NCBI GenBank assembly: GCA_902805635.1
Contig: CADCTC010000170.1
Location: forward strand, 26,499-90,498
Direction of reading: 5' to 3'
DNA: 64,000 bases
Source: an uncultured Chloroflexota bacterium
GTDB taxonomy: Bacteria > Chloroflexota > UBA11872 > UBA12225
A program made the position numbers and the translations under genes. Of this stretch, positions 1-8,657 are shown piece by piece (positions within the stretch are counted from its first letter, which is position 1; each line of letters starts with the position of its first letter). A model generated the notes under the pieces. The model was not told the DNA's origin. It saw only the letters and a program-made list of their open reading frames with translations, and ran no database searches.

Positions 1-13
1 ACCGCAGACCGGG

Positions 14-448
14 ATGCCGGTGCTGGCACCGAGCTACTCGATTGCCGCCTCGTCTCCAGACAGTGCGCTGCCGGCGCCGCATCGGGGTCGCGTCTTGATC
101 GTCGAGGACGATGCGCTCACTCAGACGGTGCTGCGCGAGGCGCTGCTCGACGAAGGCTACGAGGTGTTGGTCGCAGCCGACGGCGAGCGGGCGCTGCACA
201 TCCTGGGAGAAACCGCTCCCGACGTAATCCTGCTCGACCTGCGAATGCCCGTGATGGACGGCCACGCGTTCGCGCGGCGCTACCAGGCTGCCACCCAGGA
301 GCCCGCCCCCATCATCGTGGTGACCGCCAGCGGCAAAGGCGCCCTGAATTCCAGGCCGCTCGCCGCCGCGGCGGTGGTCAGCAAGCCGTTCGTTGTCGAC
401 GAGCTGCTTGAGCTCGTCGAAAAGCACACCACGGAGCGCCCGACCTGA
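14..448 (+). CDS. Stand-alone response-regulator receiver protein
   Basis: Single receiver (CheY-like) domain of 144 aa with a roughly 25-residue unstructured N-terminal tail. The acidic pocket is E31-D32-D33, the predicted phospho-acceptor is D75 in LLDLRMP, the switch Thr is T104 and the conserved Lys is K124 in SKPF, so the phosphorylation site looks intact. No output domain follows. It would take phosphate from a histidine kinase and act by protein-protein contact. No kinase lies beside it in the window. The ATG at 14 is the first visible start, but the gene is at the window edge, so a longer N-terminus cannot be excluded. Confidence 0.85.
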   Translation: MPVLAPSYSIAASSPDSALPAPHRGRVLIVEDDALTQTVLREALLDEGYEVLVAADGERALHILGETAPDVILLDLRMPVMDGHAFARRYQAATQEPAPIIVVTASGKGALNSRPLAAAAVVSKPFVVDELLELVEKHTTERPT

Positions 449-450
449 GC

Positions 451-645
451 TTACGGCTGCAGGGGATGCTTGAAGCCCTGGTAGGGCTGGCAGTTGCCGA
501 ACTTCACTAGGTCGTTCATGCGCCGGTTGAGCTCCGCCAGCCCCTAAGCGAGCGTGGTGCTGCCTTCGATGACCTTGCGCCCCTCGGTCGCGTAGAGGTC
601 CCACGTCTGGCTCGTGTTGTCGTGCCGGAAATGGCTGTCAACCCG
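451..645 (-). pseudogene. Protein-like in-frame relic downstream of rarA
   Basis: Reading on past the rarA TGA (646-648) in the same frame gives 33 protein-like codons, a TAG at 544-546, 30 more codons and a TAA at 451-453. The translated text (for example HDNTSQTWDLYATEGRKVI and NDLVKFGNCQPYQGFKHP) has the mixed composition of a real protein rather than a GC-rich shadow frame. I do not recognise the family. It may be the decayed C-terminal piece of another gene, or of a longer rarA product. The stops argue against a functional product. Confidence 0.35.
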
Positions 646-1953
646 TCAATCGCCTGCTTCGCGCGCCTTGCGCCAGCGGTCCATGCGCTCGGCGATGCGC
701 TGCTCGTAGCCGCGGTCGCTGGGCTCGTAGAAGGGGCCTTCCACACCGTCCGGGAGATGGCGCTGCACGGCGTACGCGCCGTCGTAGTCGTGAGCGTAGC
801 GGTACCCTTGGCCGTAGCCGAGCCCGCGCGCGCCACCGAAGGAGGCGTTGCGCAGGTGCAGCGGCACCTCGGTGTTGGCGCCGGCCTCGATGGCGGCCTG
901 GGCGCGCCAGAGCGCGTCGGCGGAGCGGTTGCTCTTGGGGGCGACCGCCAGGTAGATGGTCGCCTGCGAGAGCGTTAGGCCCGCCTCCGGCATGCCGATA
1001 CGCTCCACGGTGGTATAGGCGGCCGAGGCAACCACCAGCGCCTGGTGGTCGGCGTTCCCCACGTCCTCCGAAGCGAGGATGACCAGGCGCCGGGCGATAA
1101 ACCGCGGGTCCTCGCCGGCCGCGAGCATCTTGGCCAGGTAGAAGACCGCGGCGTCTGGGTCCGAGCCGCGCAGGCTCTTGATAAAAGCGGAGGCGGTCTG
1201 GTAGTGGTCGTCGCCGAGCTTGTCGTAACGCACCGCGCGGCGCTGCGTGGCCGCTTCGACCAACTCAGGCGTGATGATGTCTTCAGCGCCGGCCGCCGCC
1301 GCTTCCAGGGCGTTGAGCGCGACGCGGGCATCGCCGCCGGAGATGGCGACGATGTGCTGGAGCGCCTCCGGCGTCAGCGAGAGGCCATGGTCGCCGAGTC
1401 CGCGCTCCGGGTCATCGAGAGCACGCTGGACGAGCGCCGCGAGGTCGTCGCCGGAGAGCGGCTCGAGCTTGAAGATGCGCAGGCGCGAGCGCAGCGCGGC
1501 GATGACGTCGAAATAGGGGTTCTCGGTGGTGGCGCCGACAAGGATGATGGTGCCGTCCTCGACGTAGGGCAGCAGCGCGTCCTGCTGAGACTTGGACCAG
1601 CGGTGGACTTCGTCTACCAGCAGGACGGTACGCTGGCCGGCGCGGCGGCGCTTCTTGGCCTCCTCGATCACCTTGCGCAGGTCGGCCACGCCATCGGTGA
1701 CCGCGCTGAGTGAGGCGAAATGCGCGCGTGTGGTGCGGGCGATGAGCAGCGCCAGCGTGGTCTTGCCACTGCCGGGTGGCCCCCACAAGATGATCGAGCC
1801 CAATCGGTCTTCTTCAATGGCGCGGCGCAGCGGCTTGCCGGGACCGAGGATGTGCTGCTGCCCGGCGAACTCGTCGAGCGCGCGCGGCCGCATCTTGACT
1901 GCCAGCGGCGCGTCGGGAGTGGGGTCCGGGAGGAGGGATAGTTGCTCTGCCAT
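646..1953 (-). CDS. rarA: Replication-associated recombination protein A (MgsA/RarA AAA+ ATPase)
   Basis: A 435-aa AAA+ ATPase of the RarA/MgsA/Mgs1 family, which acts at stalled replication forks together with SSB and RecA. Visible motifs are Walker A GPPGSGKT (58-65), Walker B LLVDEVH (111-117), the sensor-1 region GATTENP (140-146) and the SRLRIF arginine-finger segment (~156-161). These are followed by the lid and the C-terminal oligomerisation region (AAGEDPRFIARRLVILASEDVG type). The length is normal for the family. It lies downstream of the moxR-DUF58-DUF4129 operon on the same strand but 183 nt away, across a palindromic repeat, so it is probably transcribed separately. No clear Shine-Dalgarno precedes the ATG. 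Confidence 0.95.
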   Translation of the reverse strand: MAEQLSLLPDPTPDAPLAVKMRPRALDEFAGQQHILGPGKPLRRAIEEDRLGSIILWGPPGSGKTTLALLIARTTRAHFASLSAVTDGVADLRKVIEEAKKRRRAGQRTVLLVDEVHRWSKSQQDALLPYVEDGTIILVGATTENPYFDVIAALRSRLRIFKLEPLSGDDLAALVQRALDDPERGLGDHGLSLTPEALQHIVAISGGDARVALNALEAAAAGAEDIITPELVEAATQRRAVRYDKLGDDHYQTASAFIKSLRGSDPDAAVFYLAKMLAAGEDPRFIARRLVILASEDVGNADHQALVVASAAYTTVERIGMPEAGLTLSQATIYLAVAPKSNRSADALWRAQAAIEAGANTEVPLHLRNASFGGARGLGYGQGYRYAHDYDGAYAVQRHLPDGVEGPFYEPSDRGYEQRIAERMDRWRKAREAGD

Positions 1954-2013
1954 GGCTGGCGCAGACTGTGTGGCGCACCGCTCGGCACGGGAGATGCCCC
2001 TGCCTCAGTGCTC

Positions 2014-2092
2014 GTTTCACTACGTCCGTTCGCCCTGAGCTTGTCGAAGGGTGTGGTTCGACAAGCTCACCACGAACGGGAGTGGTGAAACT
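2014..2092. repeat. Dispersed palindromic repeat, copy 1 (VRGELVEP/FDKL type)
   Basis: Imperfect inverted repeat. The left arm ccgttcgccctgagcttgtcgaa faces the right arm ttcgacaagctcaccacgaacgg, with further pairing between gtttcacta and agtggtgaaac outside. This matches the short palindromic repeat common in environmental bacterial genomes, which when translated reads like VRGELVEP or FDKLRANG. Copy 2 lies at 7254-7308 in the opposite orientation. Mobilisation of such repeats is usually linked to REP-associated transposases, but none is present here. Confidence 0.75.
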
Positions 2093-2136
2093 ACCTCTTC
2101 GATAATCAGGTTGGGCGCATCCCAATCGTAGCCGGG

Positions 2137-4014
2137 TTACGACTGGCGGCCCAAGCCGAACCACCCGGCGACGCGGCTGGCGCGCCGGCGGGTCTGCAAT
2201 TCACCGCGCAGGCGCTCCCACGGGCGCCGCGCGCGCTGGGCGTCCTCCTGCGCGACGGTGCGGCGCGAGTACTTGGCATGCACAAAGGCGTCGGTGAGGG
2301 CGGTCACCTCGCTGCGCCGGTCGGGGAGACGGTCGGCCAGGTCGCGGCTGTACTCGTACGCGGTCTGGCCGCGCCGGCGCTCCCAGCCCAGCGAGGCGGC
2401 GCGCTGCACCAGCGAGACGTAGAAATACTGGATCAGCTCGCGCGGGCCCAGGTTGCGCAGGCGCAGCCAGCTAGACGACGCCGCGCCACGCGTGGCGGCC
2501 GCGCGGCGACGCAGGCGCTCACGGATGGCGGCGGGGGCGCGCTCCAGGAACGACGGCGACACGACGCCGAAGAAGCGCCAGAGCAGCGCCAGGAGGTCGA
2601 GCATCGCCCCACGCACGAGCTCCCACACGTCGCGCCCGGTAGCGCGCAGGCCGTGCCAGACCTCGCGCCGCTTGCGCCACGTATTCCAGATGGCGTAGGC
2701 AGCTACGGCGAGTGGGAGCACGTAGAGCAAGAAGCCGAACACCAGACGGCTGAGCAGAGAGGGAAAGGCATCCTGGACCGGATCGGCGGGGGCCGGGGTC
2801 GGACGGGCCAAGGTCTGGCCGGGCGCGACGTCGGCCGTGCCCTGGGGCAGCAGGCCGGCTATCGGCGCGAACAGGAACGCAGCAATGTGGGCGAAGACCC
2901 AGCCAATAGCGCCAAACACGCCGCCCAGCACGAAGCGGAACGGCCAGGTGACCAACCACAGCGCGCCCCAGGCGCCCGGCAGCTGGTCGGCCGCCCGGTC
3001 TGTGAAGGACGTGGGCAGCAGCACGGCGACCACCAGCGCGGCGAGCATCAGCGCCAGGCCGTAGCTCAGCCAGCGGCGCGAGAGGCCGACCTGCACCGTG
3101 GCGCCGGTGCGCAGCCAGTCGGCGCGCAGCCGGTCCAGGCTGGTCTGGCTGGCCAGCACCAGCCCCAGCACGTAGTACAGCAGCACGGAAGGGATGACGC
3201 CACCTACCTCCGGCCGGTTGGAGTTACCCAGGTCGTCCACGCTCACCAGCGAGAGGCCGGCGAAGATCAGCACGGCAAAGCCGCCGTTGAGGAACGACCA
3301 CATCAGCTTGCGCCAGGCCACGGCGTGGCTGGCGAAGCGGAAGGGCGACTGGTCATACGACCGTCGCCGCGGCGACGGTGTAGGGGCAGCGTCCTCCGCA
3401 TCCTCCTCAGCGCCGTCCGTCGCGTCGGCTGCCGGCGTGTCGGTGGTGACGCCACCGGCGGAAGCGGCGGGACGCGACCAGGGGTAGACCTGCGCAATTT
3501 CGGCGGGGAGGGGGGCAATGTTGGTAGAGGCGCCGGCAGCACCGCCGGCGGCGCCGGAGGGCACCTCGCCCGGTTGGAACGTGAGGAAGCCCAGCTGCTC
3601 GGCGATGCGGACCGAGTAGTCCCAGACCAGGAAGACGAGCAGCAGGCTCCACACCAGCGCCACGTCCCAGAAGCGCCACGGCTCGGCCGCCCAGCTGGCG
3701 ACCTCGGCAACGGCGCTGGCAGGGTTCTCCAGCAGGGTTGGCAGCAGCTTGAGCAGCAGGATCAGCGGCACCAGCAGCAGCGCCCAGTCCACCACGCTGT
3801 AATCGGTGTAGCGTCGATAGTGACGCCCCGCCTGGCGGCCGCCGAGCAGCACGCCTGCCGAGAAGACCAACAGCGCCAGCAGCGCAGTCGAGATGGCCCG
3901 CGCCGGCCGCGCGCCGAACGAAACGAGCATCTCGCCAAACGCCCAGGAGACGCACGCGAACATGGCGAGCGCCAGGAAACGCTGGACGTTCTGCGACCAG
4001 ATGGGGATGTTCAT
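2137..4014 (-). CDS. DUF4129-domain multi-spanning membrane protein
   Basis: A 625-aa membrane protein. Hydrophobic segments cluster in residues ~10-130 and ~225-470, separated by a Pro/Ala/Asp-rich soluble stretch (~165-220). The cytoplasmic C-terminus (~540-600), with YFYVSLVQRAASLGW and QTAYEYSRDL, is the DUF4129 domain. DUF4129 usually sits at the end of transglutaminase-like proteins in moxR-DUF58 operons; no transglutaminase core is visible here. It follows the DUF58 gene with a 4-nt gap and is the third gene of the operon. The family has been linked to envelope or protein-complex maturation, but its biochemical role is unknown. Confidence 0.8.
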   Translation of the reverse strand: MNIPIWSQNVQRFLALAMFACVSWAFGEMLVSFGARPARAISTALLALLVFSAGVLLGGRQAGRHYRRYTDYSVVDWALLLVPLILLLKLLPTLLENPASAVAEVASWAAEPWRFWDVALVWSLLLVFLVWDYSVRIAEQLGFLTFQPGEVPSGAAGGAAGASTNIAPLPAEIAQVYPWSRPAASAGGVTTDTPAADATDGAEEDAEDAAPTPSPRRRSYDQSPFRFASHAVAWRKLMWSFLNGGFAVLIFAGLSLVSVDDLGNSNRPEVGGVIPSVLLYYVLGLVLASQTSLDRLRADWLRTGATVQVGLSRRWLSYGLALMLAALVVAVLLPTSFTDRAADQLPGAWGALWLVTWPFRFVLGGVFGAIGWVFAHIAAFLFAPIAGLLPQGTADVAPGQTLARPTPAPADPVQDAFPSLLSRLVFGFLLYVLPLAVAAYAIWNTWRKRREVWHGLRATGRDVWELVRGAMLDLLALLWRFFGVVSPSFLERAPAAIRERLRRRAAATRGAASSSWLRLRNLGPRELIQYFYVSLVQRAASLGWERRRGQTAYEYSRDLADRLPDRRSEVTALTDAFVHAKYSRRTVAQEDAQRARRPWERLRGELQTRRRASRVAGWFGLGRQS

Positions 4015-4018
4015 GCCG

Positions 4019-5374
4019 CTACACCGCCACCTTCACCTGGTCCAACAGGGTGGCATCCTGCTCGCTGCGGACTTCATGCACCTGCAGTCCCAGCCCGGCG
4101 AGCTCGGCGGGGTACGTGTCGCGGATGCCAAAGCGGACCAGCAGCACCACCACGTTGAAGCCGGACTTGCGCAAGCCCATCAGCGCCTCGGTGAGACCCA
4201 ATGCGCGGCCCCAGGTGATGACGATGACCGTGCTGCCCCACGGCAAGCGCACCGCCTGCTGGCGCAGCAGTGAAGCGATAGGCTGGCCGGAGCGCAGCTG
4301 CGCTCTGGCCAGCGATTCGAGCACCCGGATCAGGTGCGTGCGGCCCTTGCCCGGTGGCACGGCGATGGCGGGACGCTCGCGCGGCGCTACGCTCTCAGGG
4401 GTGGCGAAGCCGAGCTCGTCCACGCCGCGCCGGTCCACTTCCCACGGCAGCCGCGCGCTCAGACCGCGCGGCCCGTCGTACTCCGGGTCGTCTTCGTCTG
4501 GAGCGCCTCGGTCACGTCCATTGGAGACCAGGCCAATCAGCTGGCGCAGCTCAGAGAGGTGGCTGGCCAGGCTCGCGGCCACGGTGATCGCCAGCTCACT
4601 CGCGCCTTCGGCGTAGGCAAGGTCATACTCTTCCAGGTTCAGGTTGAGGAAGATCAGCGTGTCCAACGTAATGGCCGGCTCCAGTTTCTTGACCTGCAGT
4701 CGGCCCACCGCAGCGGACACCTTCCAGTTGACTTTGCGCAGGCTGTCGCCGGGGGTGTAGTCGCGCACGCCGATGACGCGCGCAGGGTCTTCGTAGAGGA
4801 TCTGGTGCGTGCGGCGCGTGCCCAGCGCGATCTTGGAGGGCAGGCCTAACCGCTCCAGCGGCAAGATCTTGGGGTACACGGTAAGGAAGCTGGGCGCAGC
4901 GGTGGACATGGAGCGGGTGTAGAACCCAAAGACATCGCCCAGCATCACCTGCATGGGCCCAACCGGGTAGTAGCCGCGCCGGGAGCCAGGGATGGTGTAC
5001 TCCAGCGTACGCGTCTCGCGCGGCAGCAGCGAGGCGACGGCGCGGAACGCGTCGCCGGTGGCCGCTTCGCCGCGCGCGACCAAGGAGGCAACGCTGCCGG
5101 TCAGCCGCTGAGGCAGCCTGTCCTCCACGCGCACCCACGGGATCGGCAGGCGCCCGGTATTGGAGAGCCGCAGGCGCAAGTGCGCCGTCTCGCCCAGGAA
5201 GATGTGGTCGTCGAACTGGCGGCTGATCTCCAGGCTGCGCCACGCGCGCCAGATCCATACGCGCGCCAGCAGCCATGCCAGCGCAAAGAAATACAGGACG
5301 AAGTAGAAAAACGAGATGCGGAACGACGCCGCCAGGAAGACCAGGATGGCGGTGACGAGCAGGACGTTAGGCAT
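4019..5374 (-). CDS. DUF58 domain protein
   Basis: A 451-aa protein with two N-terminal hydrophobic segments (~2-40), a beta-rich middle, and a DUF58 core marked by GVRDYTPGDSLRKVNWKVSA. The rest of the core resembles the von Willebrand A-like fold typical of the family. The ATG at 5374 is chosen because it shares one base with the moxR stop (TGATG), giving translational coupling. An upstream extension to 5689 is only the shadow of moxR. The MoxR ATPase and DUF58 protein are thought to act together as a chaperone-like pair on membrane or secreted clients. The substrate is not known. Confidence 0.88.
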   Translation of the reverse strand: MPNVLLVTAILVFLAASFRISFFYFVLYFFALAWLLARVWIWRAWRSLEISRQFDDHIFLGETAHLRLRLSNTGRLPIPWVRVEDRLPQRLTGSVASLVARGEAATGDAFRAVASLLPRETRTLEYTIPGSRRGYYPVGPMQVMLGDVFGFYTRSMSTAAPSFLTVYPKILPLERLGLPSKIALGTRRTHQILYEDPARVIGVRDYTPGDSLRKVNWKVSAAVGRLQVKKLEPAITLDTLIFLNLNLEEYDLAYAEGASELAITVAASLASHLSELRQLIGLVSNGRDRGAPDEDDPEYDGPRGLSARLPWEVDRRGVDELGFATPESVAPRERPAIAVPPGKGRTHLIRVLESLARAQLRSGQPIASLLRQQAVRLPWGSTVIVITWGRALGLTEALMGLRKSGFNVVVLLVRFGIRDTYPAELAGLGLQVHEVRSEQDATLLDQVKVAV

Positions 5375-6396
5375 CAGGCCGTGATGGCGGACAGCGCCAG
5401 GTTTGCGTTCTCCAGGACGCCGTTCAGGATGCTCTCGGCGGAGCGGCCACGCAAGGCCGCCTCCGGACGCAGGATCAGGCGGTGCGCCATCGTGGGGCCG
5501 GCCAGCGCTTTCACGTCGTCCGGGATGACGTAGTCGCGCCCCTGCATGGCGGCGTGCGCCTGGCCGGCCTTGTAGAGGGCCAGCGCGCCGCGCGGGGAGA
5601 CGCCCAGCGTCAGGTCCGGGTGCTCGCGCGTGGCGCGCACCACCGCCAGGATGTAATCGCGCACGCTGTGCTCCACGTGCACGTCCCACACCTGGCGCTG
5701 GTAGCGCACCAGCTGCTCCGGGTCCACCACCTGCTCCAGCCGCTCTATGGGGTGCTCGCCGCGCAGGCCGTCCAAGATGTGCTGCTCGTCTGCCAGCGCG
5801 GGGTAACCCATGCGCAGGCGCATCTGGAAGCGGTCCAGCTGCGCCTCCGGCAGCGGGAACGTGCCCTCGTACTCGATGGGGTTCTGGGTGGCCAGCACCA
5901 GGAAGGGACGGGGCAGGATGCGCGCCTCGCCGTCCACCGATATCTGGCGCTCGCCCATGCTCTCCAGCAGGGCGGACTGGGTGCGCGGGGTGGCGCGGTT
6001 GATCTCGTCCGCCAGCAGCACGTTGGTAAAGACCGGCCCCTGCCGGAACTCGAACTCCTGCGTCCGCTGGTTATAGATGGAGACGCCGGTCACGTCGTTC
6101 GGCAGCAGGTCCGGCGTGAACTGGATGCGCTTGAACGTGCCGCCCAGCGACGCGGCGAGCGAGCGCGCGAGCATGGTCTTCCCCGTGCCGGGCACGTCTT
6201 CGAGCAGCACGTGCCCCTCCACCAGTAGTGCGACGAGCACGAAGTCGATCACCTCGCGCTTGCCGACGATGACGCGCTCGACGTTCTCGGCGATACGCCC
6301 GCAAAACGCCTGGAGGTCGGTCAAAGAAGAGGCTGCCCCGGCTGCCCCGGCTGCCCCGGCTGCCCCGGCTGCCCCTGGACTCCCCACAATAGCCAC
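5374..6396 (-). CDS. moxR: MoxR-family AAA+ ATPase
   Basis: A 340-aa MoxR ATPase. Walker A is DVPGTGKT (67-74), followed by a DEINRA Walker B, the ATQNPIEYEGTFPLPEAQLDRF sensor region and a C-terminal lid with SPRGALALYKAGQAHA. It should drive remodelling or maturation of a partner handled by the following DUF58 and DUF4129 proteins. The apparent start is GTG at 6396; two upstream ATGs are out of frame. The N-terminus holds four Gly-Ala-Ala units from a 9-bp tandem repeat, so start choice and repeat number are uncertain. First gene of a three-gene operon. Confidence 0.93.
   Translation of the reverse strand: MAIVGSPGAAGAAGAAGAAGAASSLTDLQAFCGRIAENVERVIVGKREVIDFVLVALLVEGHVLLEDVPGTGKTMLARSLAASLGGTFKRIQFTPDLLPNDVTGVSIYNQRTQEFEFRQGPVFTNVLLADEINRATPRTQSALLESMGERQISVDGEARILPRPFLVLATQNPIEYEGTFPLPEAQLDRFQMRLRMGYPALADEQHILDGLRGEHPIERLEQVVDPEQLVRYQRQVWDVHVEHSVRDYILAVVRATREHPDLTLGVSPRGALALYKAGQAHAAMQGRDYVIPDDVKALAGPTMAHRLILRPEAALRGRSAESILNGVLENANLALSAITA
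6331..6375. repeat. 9-bp tandem repeat in the moxR 5' end
   Basis: Five exact copies of ggctgcccc on the plus strand. On the coding strand the unit encodes Gly-Ala-Ala (residues ~9-22 of MoxR). The unit is a multiple of three, so copy-number change would lengthen or shorten a flexible N-terminal tail without a frameshift. Confidence 0.85.
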
Positions 6397-6440
6397 AAGG
6401 GCATCATAACAGGGCTAACGATACGTGTGAGTGCTGCGGT

Positions 6441-7154
6441 CTACCCAGGATTGGTCTGCGGCGGCAGCCCCACCGTTCCCTGGGCCACGTGCGCCTGGCT
6501 GGCGACCTCTTCGGTGGTGCCAGGCATTCGGCGGCGATCGTCGCCCACCGACGTGAGAATGGCCTGTGGCGACTCGGTCTCGGCCTGCACAGCGCCGGTC
6601 ATGGCGCCGGTGCGGCTGGTGCTCTCGCCGGCCACCGCCGCAGCCGTGCCTGCCGGCCCGCCAACGTTGTACGCGCCGTGGCGGGTTAGGATCTCCTGCG
6701 CCAGCGCCTGGCGGCTGTCGGCGCGCACCGTCACCACGGCACGCCCGGCCTGGAACTCGCCTTCGTAATAGCGCGCCTCTTCTTCGGGCACGCCCAGGCC
6801 GGTGAGCGCCCCCAGTAAGCCACCCGCAGCCGCGCCGATGGCGGCGCCGCCGAGCGCAGAGGCCAGGATGCCGCCCGCGATGACCGGCCCGACGCCGGGC
6901 ACCAGCAGCGCGGCGGCCGCGCCGATCAGGCCGCCCAACAGCCCGCCCGTGAGCGCGCCGGTGGCAGCGCCACCGGCGGTCGTTTCTTCCGACGCGAGGT
7001 CACTTGCGCGGTCCGGGCCGGTGGCGCCACCGTTGCGGATGGCGTAGCCGATGTCGTCCTCGGCAAAGCCGGAGCGCTGCAGCTCCTGGATGGCAGTGTC
7101 AGCCTGGTCGCGGTCGTGGAAGACGCCGACGACGGTGGTGCGGTTCATAGCCAT
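6441..7154 (-). CDS. YflT/GSP17M-type general stress protein with Gly-rich core
   Basis: A 237-aa protein. Residues ~6-50 (TVVGVFHDRDQADTAIQEL, GFAEDDIGYAIRN) match the general stress protein 17M-like N-terminal domain. A central Gly/Ala-rich hydrophobic segment follows (~70-130, GGLLGGLIGAAAALL type, often called glycine-zipper-like). It ends with a second small alpha/beta unit (EEEARYYEGEFQAGRAVVTV) and an unstructured tail. Proteins of this build are usually induced by heat, salt or starvation; their mechanism is unknown. The start could be ATG 7154 or the in-frame ATG at 7148. Monocistronic, preceded by palindromic repeat copy 2. Confidence 0.8.
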   Translation of the reverse strand: MAMNRTTVVGVFHDRDQADTAIQELQRSGFAEDDIGYAIRNGGATGPDRASDLASEETTAGGAATGALTGGLLGGLIGAAAALLVPGVGPVIAGGILASALGGAAIGAAAGGLLGALTGLGVPEEEARYYEGEFQAGRAVVTVRADSRQALAQEILTRHGAYNVGGPAGTAAAVAGESTSRTGAMTGAVQAETESPQAILTSVGDDRRRMPGTTEEVASQAHVAQGTVGLPPQTNPG

Positions 7155-7253
7155 GGAATCCTCGATCCTTGAGTCAGGAGATCAAGGCTTCCGTAGCTGC
7201 AAGGATCGTTCCGCGCGCCTCTGTTGACGAGGCTAATTGGCAGTCTCACGGCT

Positions 7254-7308
7254 CCCGTTCGTGGTGAGCCTGTCGAACCATGCCCTTCGACAGGCTCAGG
7301 GCGAACGG
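7254..7308. repeat. Dispersed palindromic repeat, copy 2
   Basis: The left arm cccgttcgtggtgagcctgtcgaa and the right arm ttcgacaggctcagggcgaacgg flank a 9-nt loop. These are the same two asymmetric arms (ccc versus tgg at the centre) as in copy 1 at 2014-2092, but in the reverse order, so the two copies are inverted relative to each other. It lies between the stress-protein promoter region and the 3' end of the epimerase gene and may also act as a terminator. Confidence 0.75.
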
Positions 7309-7325
7309 ACGTGGCGATACCATCA

Positions 7326-8519
7326 CTAGGCGCGGCCGAGTGCGGCTGCTTTGAGCTCGCGCTGCGCCTGGTCGAAGCGGTCCTCGACCTTGCCTTCCTG
7401 CTCGCGCACCCACGAGACTAGCTCCCTGGCCCCCTGTGCGAACGACACATTGGCCTCGTACCCGAGCAGCGCCCGCGCCCGGCTGATGTCCGGGTAGCAG
7501 TGGCGCGTGTCGCCGGGGCGGAAGGTGCCCAGCACGTCGGGCGTCATGCCCCCCTTGCCCCCCCGTCCGTCCGGTCCGGTCTGGTCGGCGCCCATCTCGC
7601 GTAGCAGGGTGTTGGCCACGTCCAGGATGCTGATTGGGTTGCCAGTGCCCAGGTTGATCGCCTGGCCGTCCGCCTTTTCTGACTCGAGCGCCAGCACGTT
7701 GGCGCGCGCGATGTCGGTGGCGTGGATGAAGTCGCGCAGCTGCTTGCCGTCTTCGTAGACGGGCGGCGCCTTGCCCGCCAGGATGCGCGAGCAGAAGATG
7801 GCGCCCACGCCGGTGTAGGGGTTGGAGAGCGCCTGGCGCTGGCCGTACACCTGCCAGTAGCGCAGCGCCACCGACGGGATGCCGTACGCGGCGCCGCACG
7901 CCAGGAACATCTCCTCGTGGTCGCGCTTGCCGATGGCGTAGATGGAGAGCGGCTGCAGCGGCTTGTCCTCGCACGTGGCCACCGGGGTCACGTCGCGCCC
8001 GCAGCCCTCGGGGCACTGCAGCTCCCACGCGCCACCCTCCAGCTGCGCCGCCGGGCGCAGGCGGGGGTAGACCGTGCCGTGCTCCTCGCAGCGGTAGGCG
8101 CCCTCGCCGTAGATCGACATCGAGCTGGCCACCACCATTTTCTTGAGGCGCGCGCGCACACTCTTGGTGTTCACGACCGCGTCGAGCACCGTGGCACCAC
8201 CGACGGTGTTGATGTCCATATAGCGCCGCACGTCGTACATGCTCTGCGGCACGCCCACCAGCGCGGCCTCGTGGAACAGGTAGTCCACGCCCTCCAGCGC
8301 GTCCACTACGGCGCGCACATCACGCACGTCGCCCTGGATGAACTCCGCGTCTTCCGCCAGGTAGTCGGGCGCGCTGCCGGTCTCCGCCAGCGCGCCGTGC
8401 ACCTGGGGTTCCAGGTTGTCCAGCACGCGCACGTCGTACCCACTGCGCAGCAGCTCCTCCACGATGTAACTTCCGATGAAGCCCGCGCCGCCCGTGACCA
8501 GGACCTTGCCCTTACTCAT
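7326..8519 (-). CDS. NAD-dependent sugar-nucleotide epimerase/dehydratase with Cys-rich insert
   Basis: A 397-aa extended short-chain dehydrogenase. The Rossmann motif is GGAGFIG (10-16), the catalytic Ser lies in SSMS (~132-135) and Y194-x3-K198 is the active-site pair. Between Ser and Tyr there is an inserted segment with C144, H147, C169, C173 and C183, which looks like a zinc-binding module. I recall such inserts in dTDP-L-rhamnose 4-epimerase-like enzymes of Actinobacteria and Chloroflexota; that substrate is inferred. The ATG at 8519 is preferred over a TTG six codons upstream. It probably supplies an activated sugar for the glycan genes at 9.5-19.8 kb. Confidence 0.85.
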   Translation of the reverse strand: MSKGKVLVTGGAGFIGSYIVEELLRSGYDVRVLDNLEPQVHGALAETGSAPDYLAEDAEFIQGDVRDVRAVVDALEGVDYLFHEAALVGVPQSMYDVRRYMDINTVGGATVLDAVVNTKSVRARLKKMVVASSMSIYGEGAYRCEEHGTVYPRLRPAAQLEGGAWELQCPEGCGRDVTPVATCEDKPLQPLSIYAIGKRDHEEMFLACGAAYGIPSVALRYWQVYGQRQALSNPYTGVGAIFCSRILAGKAPPVYEDGKQLRDFIHATDIARANVLALESEKADGQAINLGTGNPISILDVANTLLREMGADQTGPDGRGGKGGMTPDVLGTFRPGDTRHCYPDISRARALLGYEANVSFAQGARELVSWVREQEGKVEDRFDQAQRELKAAALGRA

Positions 8520-8657
8520 TGCGCGGGAGCGTAACAAGTACAGGACACGTAGCAGTGCGCTGCCAAGTAGGCCCCGCAGGGCCTTCCCATAGATTCAGCC
8601 GGGGGATTTATCGCCAGGTCCTCTGCACCGCGCCGGCTGTGCCAGCTACGCCTGTGC

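Noticed and set aside
2278..4158. 626-aa plus-strand open frame
   Set aside because: Antisense to the DUF4129 gene; low-complexity Gln/Arg/Gly composition with no domain.
5375..5689. Longer N-terminus for the DUF58 protein
   Set aside because: Overlaps moxR out of frame; the TGATG junction at 5374 is a natural coupled start.
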